Below are positions 25,853-33,646 of a DNA stretch of 64,000 nucleotides, in pieces. This DNA comes from JBMDXB01 sp048594975 (lineage in GTDB: Bacteria; Acidobacteriota; Vicinamibacteria; Vicinamibacterales; 2-12-FULL-66-21). The notes beneath the pieces are model-generated. The model did not search any database. It was not told the DNA's origin and was given only the letters and a program-made list of their open reading frames with translations. The position numbers were made by a program, and so were the translations under genes. The stretch is taken from assembly GCA_048594975.1 (NCBI GenBank), contig JBMDXQ010000124.1, positions 12,241 through 76,240 of the forward strand, written 5' to 3'. How positions within the stretch are numbered: position 1 is the first letter of the stretch; each line of letters opens with the position of its first letter.

Positions 25853-27366
25853 TGCCGCCCGGATTCAGTTCCGCGGACTTCTACTACCTGCTGCCGGAGC
25901 TGCTGCTCACCGGCGGGGCGCTGCTGCTGCTCGTCGTCGACGTGCTGCTGCCGCGGACCTGGGATCGCGCGCTCGCCTGGGTCGCGGTTCTCGTCATCGC
26001 CACGAGCGGCGCCGCGTTGCTCGTCACCGGGCAGGCAACCGTCACCATCGCCCGCGGCACACTGGCGGTCGACGGCTTCGCGCTGTTCTTCAAGATCCTC
26101 TTCCTGCTCGCCGCCGCCATCACCGTGATGATGTCGAACCGCTATCTCGCGGTCGAGGACGTCCGGCCGGGCGAGTACTACTTCCTTGTCCTGTGCGCCG
26201 CGCTCGGCATGATGTTCATGGCCGGCGGCATCGATCTCGTCACCATCTTCATCGGGCTGGAGACGATGGCGGTGTCGTTCTACGTGCTGGTGGGCTTCAT
26301 CCGGCCGAGCCGCCGCTCCAACGAGGCGGCGATCAAGTACTTCGTGCTCGGGACGTTTTCGCTCGGCCTTCTTCTCTACGGGATGTCGCTGCTCTACGGG
26401 CTGACCGGCAGCTCGCAGCTGCGCGAGATCGCCACCGCGCTGGCCGGAGGCGAGGCCGGCCTGCTCCTGCCGCTGGCGGTGATGCTGCTGGTTGCCGGCA
26501 TCGGGTTCAAGATCGCCGCCGTCCCGTTCCACATGTGGGCGCCGGACGTGTACGAAGGCGCGCCGACGCCGATTACCGCGTTTCTCTCCGTCGGGTCGAA
26601 GGCGGCGTCGTTCGCGATGCTGCTGCGCATCTTCGTCGAGGGCCTGCCGGCGTTCCGGGTCGACGGCCTCGGGACCCTCTGGGGCCAGCCGATCGGCTGG
26701 GGCGGCTTCTTCTACCTGCTGTCGATCGTCACCATGACGGTGGGCAACCTCGCCGCCCTGACCCAGAGCAACATCAAGCGCATGCTCGCCTACTCGTCGA
26801 TCGCGCATGCCGGCTACGTCCTGATCGGCATCGTCGCGGGGACGCCGCGCGGGGTGACGGCCGCGCTCATCTATCTGATGGTGTACGCCTTCATGCAGCT
26901 CGGCGCCTTCGCGATCGTGGCGACGCTGCGGCGCCGCGACATCATCGGCGACCAGCTGAAGGACCTGACCGGGCTGGTGTTCAGCCATCCCGGCGCGGCG
27001 GCGGCGATGCTGATCTTCATGCTCTCGCTGGGCGGCATTCCGCCGACCGCCGGTTTCATGGGCAAGTTCTGGGTGTTCGCCGCGGCGATCGAGGCGGGCT
27101 ACGTGTGGCTGGCGGTCATCGGCGTGCTGAACAGCGCCCTGTCGCTTTATTACTACGTGCGCGTCGTGGTGGTCATGTGGATCACGACGCCGGACGAGGC
27201 GCCGGTCCCGATCACGGTGTCGCCCGCGCTGATGGCGGTCATCGCGCTGATGCTCCTCGGGACGCTGGTGTTCGGCATCTACCCGCGGACGTTGTTCGAG
27301 TTCGCGGAGCAGTCGGCGGCGTCACTGGGGGCGGTCCCGTCCGCGCTCGGCCTGCTGTCACGCTGA
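25852..27366 (+). CDS. nuoN: NADH-quinone oxidoreductase subunit N
   Basis: 504 residues, 14 helices. Shows TIFIGLETMAVSFYVLVGF with the helix-5 glutamate, VAGIGFKIAAVPFHMWAPDV with the lysine, YEGAPTPITAFLSVGSKAA and KRMLAYSSIAHAGYVLIG. ATG 25852 overlaps the nuoM stop; in-frame codons further upstream lie inside nuoM. Last gene of the operon; no nuoE, F, G, I or B follows. Confidence 0.96.
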   Translation: MPPGFSSADFYYLLPELLLTGGALLLLVVDVLLPRTWDRALAWVAVLVIATSGAALLVTGQATVTIARGTLAVDGFALFFKILFLLAAAITVMMSNRYLAVEDVRPGEYYFLVLCAALGMMFMAGGIDLVTIFIGLETMAVSFYVLVGFIRPSRRSNEAAIKYFVLGTFSLGLLLYGMSLLYGLTGSSQLREIATALAGGEAGLLLPLAVMLLVAGIGFKIAAVPFHMWAPDVYEGAPTPITAFLSVGSKAASFAMLLRIFVEGLPAFRVDGLGTLWGQPIGWGGFFYLLSIVTMTVGNLAALTQSNIKRMLAYSSIAHAGYVLIGIVAGTPRGVTAALIYLMVYAFMQLGAFAIVATLRRRDIIGDQLKDLTGLVFSHPGAAAAMLIFMLSLGGIPPTAGFMGKFWVFAAAIEAGYVWLAVIGVLNSALSLYYYVRVVVVMWITTPDEAPVPITVSPALMAVIALMLLGTLVFGIYPRTLFEFAEQSAASLGAVPSALGLLSR

Positions 27367-27520
27367 CACGCCGGCACGAACACGCGTGGCGTGGCCCAAT
27401 GGCGCGACGGGCACGACCAGCGATGACGTGCTTTGCGATCGTCGCCGTCCTCGTGGCTTCGTGTGGGGGCGGAGGTCCGACGTCGCGTCATTCCAGCGTT
27501 CCTGCGGTAAGCTCTCGGAT

Positions 27521-27754
27521 ATGGAGCCCGAGGGCCCGAAGAAGGGCAGCCTCGCCGACAACGTGCGCACGATCGGCGCGTTGAGCACGGTTGGCCTCTC
27601 CTTCGTGCTCGCGATCGTCATCGGCGTGGCCATCGGCGTGTTCCTGATGCGCCGCTTCAACCTCGGGTACTGGGTCTTCCTCCTGTTCTTCGCCTTCGGC
27701 CTCGCCGCGGGCGTCCTCAACGTCTACCGCACGGCGGGCAAGTTCCTGAAGTAG
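27521..27754 (+). CDS. atpZ: AtpZ/AtpI-family ATP synthase accessory protein
   Basis: 77 residues with two transmembrane helices: a charged N-terminus (MEPEGPKKGSLADNVRTIG), helix one (LSFVLAIVIGVAIGVFLM), a short basic turn and helix two (YWVFLLFFAFGLAAGVLNVY). This is the AtpZ form, a partner of AtpI in F-type ATP synthase loci that has been linked to Mg2+/Ca2+ uptake and c-ring assembly. ATG 27521 is chosen; upstream in-frame codons are unlike the family. It leads directly into the next gene with a one-base overlap. Confidence 0.75.
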   Translation: MEPEGPKKGSLADNVRTIGALSTVGLSFVLAIVIGVAIGVFLMRRFNLGYWVFLLFFAFGLAAGVLNVYRTAGKFLK

Positions 27755-28149
27755 TGCCGGTCGACCCGATGCTGCGACGCGTCGAACGCACGGCAGCGCT
27801 GGCCGGCGCGGTGATGGCGGTCGCGGCGCTGCTGCTGGCGCGCGGCCGACCCGGCCCGGCCCTCGCCGTCGTCGGCGGCTGGCTGCTGATTGCGGTGGCG
27901 TACCGCTCCATCGCGTCGGGGATCGACGCGATGGTCGAGGGATTGGCCGGCGCGTCGCATGTCGCCGGACGGCGCCGTCGCCTCGCGGCGGCGGTGGCGA
28001 ACGTGACCGGCCGGTACGCTTTACTCGCTCTTTTGGCGTACGTTATGATTGCGCGTTTGCGCCTGCATCCATTGGGGCTGCTGGCGGGTGCCTCCTCGGC
28101 CGTGGTGGCGGTTTCGGTCGAAGCCGTCCGCTTCCTGGCGAAGAAATAG
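27754..28149 (+). CDS. Small membrane protein, AtpI-like position
   Basis: 131 residues, four hydrophobic segments (AALAGAVMAVAALLLA, ALAVVGGWLLIAVAYRSIAS, YALLALLAYVMIARL, LGLLAGASSAVVAVSVEAV). It starts at GTG 27754 overlapping the atpZ stop (TAGTG); ATG 27769 is an alternative. Position before atpB and size match AtpI/AtpR-like subunits, but sequence similarity is not recognisable by eye, so the assignment rests on context. Confidence 0.6.
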   Translation: MPVDPMLRRVERTAALAGAVMAVAALLLARGRPGPALAVVGGWLLIAVAYRSIASGIDAMVEGLAGASHVAGRRRRLAAAVANVTGRYALLALLAYVMIARLRLHPLGLLAGASSAVVAVSVEAVRFLAKK

Positions 28150-28159
28150 GGGTTCAACA

Positions 28160-28258
28160 GATTCAGGCGCGCCGCCGGCGCGCCACGCCGCAGCGGAGCG
28201 GGGCACGGGGCCCCGCGAGCGACGCGATGGGGGGCCGGCGGGGCGAAGCCCCCCGGTA
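28160..28258. repeat. GC-rich palindromic cluster containing GCCCCGCGAGC
   Basis: Between the AtpI-like gene and atpB. It holds GGCGCGCCGCCGGCGCGCC, then GGGGCACGGGGCCCC, GCCCCGCGAGC, and a hairpin with a GAA loop (GGGGC-GAA-GCCCC) at the end. The same GCCCCGCGAGC core occurs twice at 53503-53613. Could act as an attenuator inside the atp transcript. Confidence 0.55.
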
Positions 28259-28266
28259 GAGTTCAG

Positions 28267-29067
28267 ATGCCGCACGCGCAGTTGTGGATCGTGGACCTGG
28301 TCAACGCGATCCTCGGCCGCCCGGTTGTCGCGATCCTCGAGGCTGCCGGCTTCCATCCCGATCATCACCATCCCATTCCCGACTACCTGGTGATGGTGCT
28401 GCTGATTGTGGCCGCCCTGACGATCCTCTCGCTGTTCGTGCGCTCGCGGCTGAGCGTGGAGCACCCGGGCCGGCTGCAGATCGCGATGGAGGACGCTGTC
28501 CTCGCGCTCGTGGGTCTGCTCGAGCAGTGGATCGGCCCGAAAGGCCGTCGGTTCCTGCCGCTCATCGGGACGTTCGCGTTCTTTATCCTGATCGGCAACT
28601 ACATGGGGCTGGTGCCTGGACTGATGGCGCCGACGAGCAACATCAACGTCACGCTCGGCTGCGCACTCACGACGTGGGTCTACTACCACCTGCAGGGCGT
28701 CAAGGCGCAGGGGCTGTGGGGCTACATCAAGCACTTCGCGGTGCCGCCCGGCTCGCCGGTCTGGATGGCGCCGATCATGCTGGTCATCGAGGTCATCAGC
28801 CATCTGTCGCGCATCATGTCGCTGTCGATCCGGCTGTTCGGCAATATCTTCGGTGAAGAGCTCGTCATCCTCATCCTGTTCAGCATCATCCCGTTCCTGG
28901 TGCCGCTGCCGATGATGCTGCTCGGGCTGATCACCGGCGGGCTGCAGGCGTTCATCTTCGTGCTGTTGTCGATCATCTACCTGCAGGGTGCCGTGGCGAT
29001 CGAGCACCACGAGGGCGCGCACGGGCACCATGCGCCGCACGGCCGGCACGCGCCGGCGGCGGCGTAG
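28267..29067 (+). CDS. atpB: F-type ATP synthase subunit a
   Basis: 266 residues, membrane stator of the proton channel. Has the invariant Arg in HLSRIMSLSIRLFGNIFGEE and the C-terminal GGLQAFIFVLLSIIYLQGA with the conserved Gln. Both ends are His-rich: FHPDHHHPIPDY near residue 30 and a tail EHHEGAHGHHAPHGRH. atpE follows after 131 bases; atpF, H, A, G, D and C are not in the window. Confidence 0.95.
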   Translation: MPHAQLWIVDLVNAILGRPVVAILEAAGFHPDHHHPIPDYLVMVLLIVAALTILSLFVRSRLSVEHPGRLQIAMEDAVLALVGLLEQWIGPKGRRFLPLIGTFAFFILIGNYMGLVPGLMAPTSNINVTLGCALTTWVYYHLQGVKAQGLWGYIKHFAVPPGSPVWMAPIMLVIEVISHLSRIMSLSIRLFGNIFGEELVILILFSIIPFLVPLPMMLLGLITGGLQAFIFVLLSIIYLQGAVAIEHHEGAHGHHAPHGRHAPAAA

Positions 29068-29109
29068 CCGGGTGGCTGATCCGGGGAAGCGCCGGATGAC
29101 CGTCGCGGA

Positions 29110-29188
29110 TGCTCGGTTGGTCGTTCCTGGTTCAGGGTTCCGCGTTCTCAGGGCAGCGTTCTGAGTTCTGCGTTCTTTAGTCTGAGGA
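29110..29188. repeat. Heptad-periodic element R7 (GTTCTGA unit), single arm
   Basis: Degenerate 7-mers between atpB and atpE: TCGTTCC, TGGTTCA, GGGTTCC, GCGTTCT, GCGTTCT, GAGTTCT, GCGTTCT, TTAGTCT. It is the reverse-complement type of the CTAAGAA array in R6. I see no opposite arm. It ends just before the atpE ribosome-binding site (GAGGAGG). Confidence 0.75.
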
Positions 29189-29198
29189 GGCTCTGGTC

Positions 29199-29552
29199 GT
29201 GAGCAAACGTCTCGTTCTGACACTGGCGCTCGTCGTCGCGGCGGGCGTGCTGGCCACGGTGTTCGCGCAGACCGAAGCGCAGTCCGCCGCGCAGGGGGCG
29301 CGCACGTTCCCGGCCGACATGGTGCGCTGGTCGATCATCACCGCCGGTTTCGCGCTCGCCTTCGCGGCAGGCTTCGGCGCGCTCGGGCAGGGCCGCGCCA
29401 TCAGCGCCGCAGCCGAGGCGATCGCCCGCAACCCGGGCGCCGCCGGCGACATCCGCGGCGCGCTGATCCTGGGCCTCGTCCTCATCGAGTCCCTCGTCAT
29501 CTACGTGCTGCTGATCGCCCTGATCCTGTTCTTCATCCCGCCGTTCGCCTGA
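29199..29552 (+). CDS. atpE: F-type ATP synthase subunit c with an N-terminal signal-like extension
   Basis: 117 residues, starting GTG with GAGGAGG upstream. The c-subunit hairpin is about 43-117: helix one contains the glycine motif GFGALGQGRAISAAAEAIARNP, loop GAAGDIRG, and helix two has the ion-carrying glutamate in LVLIESLVIYVLL. Residues 1-42 form an additional segment resembling a signal peptide (LVLTLALVVAAGVLATVFAQ) followed by a polar stretch, not found in the 75-90-residue standard form. Gln in GQG plus Glu-Ser is compatible with Na+ or H+ coupling; the sequence alone does not decide. Confidence 0.93.
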   Translation: MSKRLVLTLALVVAAGVLATVFAQTEAQSAAQGARTFPADMVRWSIITAGFALAFAAGFGALGQGRAISAAAEAIARNPGAAGDIRGALILGLVLIESLVIYVLLIALILFFIPPFA

Positions 29553-29585
29553 GAGGGCTACCGATCGTCGCTCGGGGATGGCGGA

Positions 29586-29752
29586 TCAGCGGATTGACGA
29601 TTGCAGATTGCGGGTCGAGGGAGTGACGATTGGCGATTGGGGAATGACGGATTGCTGATCGGCCGGTTGACGATCGAGTGAACACGCGGGTGGCGCCGGG
29701 CGCTCAGGCTCCAGCCGCCAATCGATCGTTGACCCGGCCATCCTCAATCCAC
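29586..29752. repeat. Heptad-periodic inverted-repeat element R5 (GCGATTG unit)
   Basis: Left arm about 29586-29661 has units such as GGATTGA, CGATTGC, AGATTGC, GCGATTG; the right arm about 29708-29752 has CCAATCG and TCAATCC in the reverse orientation and ends directly at the EamA start codon. Same unit family as R4. Confidence 0.75.
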
Positions 29753-29753
29753 C

Positions 29754-30683
29754 ATGTCGCGCCTGTCCCGCATCGACACGCTGCTGCTCCTGATGGTCCT
29801 CATCTGGGGCACCAACTACTCCATCGTCAAGCACGCGTTCCGCGAGATCGACGCGCAGGCGTTCAACGCCGGGCGGATGGCAATCGCCTCGGCCCTGTTC
29901 CTGGTGTTTCTCGTGGCGGTTCGCCGCGCCGGCGCCCGCGCCGGCATCTTCTATTCGCCCGCGACGCTGACCAGGGCCGACTGGTGGTGGCTCACCGGCC
30001 TTGGGGTCGTCGGCCACTGCTGCTACCAGTACTTTTTCATCGGTGGCCTGGCGCGCACCAGCGTGGCAAACAGCTCGCTGCTGCTCGGCGCCACGCCGGT
30101 CGTCATCGCCGTCGCGAATGCCGGGCTGGGCGAGGAGCGGATCACGCCCCTGCACTGGACGGGCGTCCTCCTGTCCGTGCTCGGCATCTACGTGGTCGTT
30201 GGGGCCGGCGGACAGCTGGGCGGCGCGCACCTCTCGGGTGACCTGATGATGCTGGCCGCCGTCGCCTGCTGGGCCGCCTACACGATTGCCGCTCGTCGCC
30301 TTATGGAACGGCACTCGCCGGTCGGCGTAACCGGGCTGTCGATGATCATCGGCACCGGCCTGTATCTGGTGCTCGTCAACCGCCAGGTGCGATCGACGGA
30401 CTGGACGGGCATCAGCGCCGGCACCTGGCTGGCGCTCGTCTACTCGGCGCTCTTCGCGCTGTGCGTCGCCTACACGATCTGGTACGCCGCGGTACGGGAG
30501 ATCGGGAGTGCCCGCACGTCCGCGTATTCGAACCTCATCCCGCTGGTGGCGATGGCCACCGCGATGGTGTTCCTCGGCGAGCCGGTCGTCGCGGGCAAGG
30601 TCGCCGGGGCGGCCGCCGTCCTGGTTGGTGTCGCCTTGACGAGGGTCGGACGAACGCAGCCTATGATGCCCGCCGAGGAATAG
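29754..30683 (+). CDS. EamA/DMT-family transporter
   Basis: 309 residues, ten transmembrane helices in two EamA repeats (about 7-145 and 155-300). Diagnostic are LLMVLIWGTNYSIVKHAFRE at the start, RTSVANSSLLLGATPVVIAV, and in the second repeat AYSNLIPLVAMATAMVFLGEP. Inner-membrane drug/metabolite exporter of unknown substrate. The start codon abuts repeat R5 and no ribosome-binding site is visible. Confidence 0.9.
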   Translation: MSRLSRIDTLLLLMVLIWGTNYSIVKHAFREIDAQAFNAGRMAIASALFLVFLVAVRRAGARAGIFYSPATLTRADWWWLTGLGVVGHCCYQYFFIGGLARTSVANSSLLLGATPVVIAVANAGLGEERITPLHWTGVLLSVLGIYVVVGAGGQLGGAHLSGDLMMLAAVACWAAYTIAARRLMERHSPVGVTGLSMIIGTGLYLVLVNRQVRSTDWTGISAGTWLALVYSALFALCVAYTIWYAAVREIGSARTSAYSNLIPLVAMATAMVFLGEPVVAGKVAGAAAVLVGVALTRVGRTQPMMPAEE

Positions 30684-30758
30684 GGTGGCACGAGCCAGGG
30701 CGATTGAGGCGGATTCGGCCGGTCGGAGTGGTCGGTGGCTTTTGGGGCCTGACGTCTG

Positions 30759-30764
30759 TACAAT
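30759..30764 (+). promoter_or_regulatory. Candidate -10 box close to the desaturase start codon
   Basis: TACAAT, 11 bases before GTG 30776, overlapping the region of its GGAG ribosome-binding site. No clear -35. Confidence 0.25.
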
Positions 30765-30775
30765 TCGGAGACGCG

Positions 30776-31774
30776 GTGAAGTCCCACTATTATTCGCAGC
30801 ACGCCGTCGCCCTGCGAGCCGAGCTCGGCCGGGCCATCAGCCGCGAGCAGCTGCGGGCGTTTCACCGCAAGACTGCCTGGCGGCATCTGCTCGTCGCCGG
30901 GCGTCAGTTCGCCATCCTGGGCCTGTGCACCTGGGGGTTGATCCGGTTCGAGACCCCGCTCGTCTGGGTACTGCTGGCGATCGTCCAGGGCTTCACCCTC
31001 TTCAACTTCACCGTGCTGCTGCACGAGGTCGTCCACCACACGATCTTCGTGCGCCGCCGGCCGCGCGCGGAGCGGATCCTCGGCCTGCTGTACGCGATTC
31101 CGAGCGGGATCTCGGCGAGCCAGTTCACGCGCTGGCACCTCGACCACCACGCCGAGCTCGGCTCCGACGAAGACGATCCGAAGCGCCATCACCTCTCGCC
31201 GAAGGTGAACAAGCGCTGGTACAAGCTGCTCTACTGCACGCCGGCGCTGTTCCCCATCTACTTCCGCGCCGCCCGCCGCGAGTCAGCGACCTATCCGCCG
31301 GACCTGCAGAAGACGATTGCCTGGGAGCGCCGGGTCTCTCTGCTGACGCACCTGTCCGCGATCGGCCTCCTCTGGTCCTTCTTCGGCTTCTACGCGGCCC
31401 TGCGGACCAGCATCATCCCGGTGTTCTTCGTCTTCCCGGTGGCGTTCACGCTCAACCGCCTCGGCCAGCATTACGACATCGACCCGCACGACCCCGCGAA
31501 GTGGGGCACGCTCATGAAGGGCAGCTGGTTCTGGGACTTCGTGTACCTCAATTCCAACTACCACCTGGAGCACCATTACTTCCCCGGCGTGCCGTTCTAC
31601 CGGCTGCGCGCGCTCCAGCGGGCGCTCGTGCCCTTCTACGAGCGAAAGCAGATGCGGTGGCGAACGTACGGCCAACTGGTGTACGGCTGGCTGGTCGAGA
31701 ACCACGCGCCGCACTCGGACTGGAGCCGCGCCGACTCTTCCCGCCGGTCGCACGCGGCGATCGAGCTGCCCTAA
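30776..31774 (+). CDS. Membrane fatty-acid desaturase
   Basis: 332 residues from GTG 30776 with GGAG five bases upstream; the longer upstream frame has no protein-like content. Three histidine boxes of the di-iron membrane desaturases: LHEVVHHTIF, WHLDHHAELG and NYHLEHHYFPGVP, separated by hydrophobic segments (about 45-85 and 180-225). The last box has the HxxHH form of acyl-lipid desaturases. Sphingolipid or carotenoid oxygenation enzymes share this fold, so the substrate is uncertain. Confidence 0.85.
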   Translation: MKSHYYSQHAVALRAELGRAISREQLRAFHRKTAWRHLLVAGRQFAILGLCTWGLIRFETPLVWVLLAIVQGFTLFNFTVLLHEVVHHTIFVRRRPRAERILGLLYAIPSGISASQFTRWHLDHHAELGSDEDDPKRHHLSPKVNKRWYKLLYCTPALFPIYFRAARRESATYPPDLQKTIAWERRVSLLTHLSAIGLLWSFFGFYAALRTSIIPVFFVFPVAFTLNRLGQHYDIDPHDPAKWGTLMKGSWFWDFVYLNSNYHLEHHYFPGVPFYRLRALQRALVPFYERKQMRWRTYGQLVYGWLVENHAPHSDWSRADSSRRSHAAIELP

Positions 31775-31867
31775 CGCGTCAGGCCGCGGCGGCTGCCGGC
31801 GCGACCGACCTGATCCGATTCGCTCTTCCACGGCCGTGGCCCGGATCCTGCACGGTGTGGCTCGGCC

Positions 31868-33610
31868 ATGACGCTGGGCAGGATACTCACCGATCGACAG
31901 GATGAGCTGCTGCGCGAGGAGCGACAGGTCCTCGGGCGCCTGCGCGCCGCGATGGCCCGTTTCGAAGCGGCCCCCGAGCACCAGAAGGCGCTCGAGCGGT
32001 CGATCGAGCAGCTCGACGAGCTGTTCCTCCTGGTGATCGTCGGCGAGTTCAACTCCGGGAAGAGCGCCTTCATCAACGCGCTGCTCGGGACGCGCGTCGT
32101 CGAGGAAGGCGTCACGCCGACGACTTCGCAGATCAACATCCTGCAGTTCAGCGAGGGGCAGGAGCGGCACCACGCCGCGTCGGGGATCCGCACGATTGCC
32201 GCGCCGGTGCCGCTGCTCCGCGAGATCCGGATCGTCGACACGCCGGGCACCAACGCGATCGTGCGCGAGCACGAGGCGATTACCCGCGACTTCGTGCCGC
32301 GCTCGGACCTCGTCCTGTTCGTCACCTCGGCGGACCGTCCCTTCACCGAGACGGAGCGCGCCTTCATGGAGCAGGTGCGCGGCTGGGGCAAGAAGATCCT
32401 GCTGGTGATTAACAAGGTGGACATCCTCGAGTCGCCGCGCGACGTCGACGACGTGCGCCGGTTCGTCGCCGAGGGGGCGCGCACGCTGCTCGACTCCAGC
32501 CCGGAAATCTTTCCGGTCAGCGCGCGCCAGGCGCTGCGTGCGAAACTGGGAGAGCCGGCTCTCTGGGCGTCGAGCGGCTTCGACGCGCTCGAGCACTACA
32601 TCCGCACCGCGCTCGACGCTCCCGGTCGCGTGCAGCTCAAGCTGATGAACCCGATCGGCGTCGCCACGACAGTCGCCGGCCGACACGCCGCCATCGTCCG
32701 CGACCGGCTGGCGCTACTCCGCGACGACTTCGCGACCCTGGACGACATCGACCGGCAGCTCTCCGTGTACCAGCAGGACCTCGCCCGCGACTTCGAGTTC
32801 CGCATGTCGGACATCGACGCGATCTTCCTGGCGATGGAGAAGCGCGGGCACGAGTATTTCGACGACGTGCTGCGCCTCGGGCGGGTGATGGACCTGCTGA
32901 ATCGCAGCCGCGTGCAGCAGGGATTCGAGCACCAGGTGGTCGGCGACGCGCCGCAGGAAATCGAGTGCAAGGTCTCGGAGCTGGTGGACTGGATGGTGGA
33001 ATCGGACATCCGCCAGTGGCAGGCCGTCACCAGTCACCTCGCGGCGCGACGCGAGCAGCACAAAGGGCGCATCGTCGGCGACGACGATGCGGGGCGGTTT
33101 CATTACGACCGGAACCGGCTGCTCGAGTCGGTGCGGCGCGAGGCGCAGCGGGTCGTCGACACCTATGATCGCCGCCGCGAGGCGCGCGAGCTGGCCGATG
33201 CGGCGCGAAACGCCGTGGCCACGGCCGCGGCGGTCGGCGCGGGCGCGCTCGGTCTCGGGACGATCGTCACCGTGGCGGCGACGACGGCGGCCGCCGACGT
33301 GACCGGTTTCGTGATGGCGACCGTCATGGCGGCGATCGGGTTCTTCATCATCCCGGCGAAGCGGCAGCAGGCGAAGGAACAGATGCGGCGCAAGGTGTCG
33401 GACGTGCGCGAGCGGCTCGCCGGCGCGCTGCGCGAGCAGTTCACGAAGGAGATCGCGAACAGCGTGAAGCGGATTCGCGAAAGCATGGCGCCGTACAGTC
33501 GCTTCGTGCGCGCCGAAGGCGAGAGCCTGAAGGCGATGGAGGGGGAGCTGCGCGAGATCCTCGACGCGCTCGCGGCGCTGCGCCAGCGCCTCGAGCGCGC
33601 CGCCGCCTAG
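31868..33610 (+). CDS. Dynamin-like large GTPase
   Basis: 580 residues. GTPase domain about 50-270: P-loop GEFNSGKSAFINALLG, switch region TPTTSQINIL, DTPGTNAI and NKVD. The remaining part is helical (stalk-like) and contains a hydrophobic pair at about 460-500 (LGLGTIVTVAATTAAA, FVMATVMAAIGFFIIP) that should insert in the membrane as a paddle. This is the bacterial dynamin-like protein plan, with roles in membrane remodelling or repair. It stands alone; bacterial DLPs are often paired, and no partner is adjacent. Confidence 0.88.
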   Translation: MTLGRILTDRQDELLREERQVLGRLRAAMARFEAAPEHQKALERSIEQLDELFLLVIVGEFNSGKSAFINALLGTRVVEEGVTPTTSQINILQFSEGQERHHAASGIRTIAAPVPLLREIRIVDTPGTNAIVREHEAITRDFVPRSDLVLFVTSADRPFTETERAFMEQVRGWGKKILLVINKVDILESPRDVDDVRRFVAEGARTLLDSSPEIFPVSARQALRAKLGEPALWASSGFDALEHYIRTALDAPGRVQLKLMNPIGVATTVAGRHAAIVRDRLALLRDDFATLDDIDRQLSVYQQDLARDFEFRMSDIDAIFLAMEKRGHEYFDDVLRLGRVMDLLNRSRVQQGFEHQVVGDAPQEIECKVSELVDWMVESDIRQWQAVTSHLAARREQHKGRIVGDDDAGRFHYDRNRLLESVRREAQRVVDTYDRRREARELADAARNAVATAAAVGAGALGLGTIVTVAATTAAADVTGFVMATVMAAIGFFIIPAKRQQAKEQMRRKVSDVRERLAGALREQFTKEIANSVKRIRESMAPYSRFVRAEGESLKAMEGELREILDALAALRQRLERAAA

Positions 33611-33646
33611 CGCGGGTATCGCTCGCCGCCCGCGCCGCCGACGTGC

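Noticed and set aside
27423..27584. Short frame with a lipobox-like start (MTCFAIVAVLVASCGGGG)
   Set aside because: Overlaps atpZ, turns into Arg-rich sequence after about 30 residues and has no ribosome-binding site; at most a relic.
29199..29552. Claim of Na+-coupled ATP synthase from the c-subunit residues
   Set aside because: Gln plus Glu-Ser also occur in c subunits regarded as proton-coupled, and the remaining ligand positions (Val, Thr) are not conserved.
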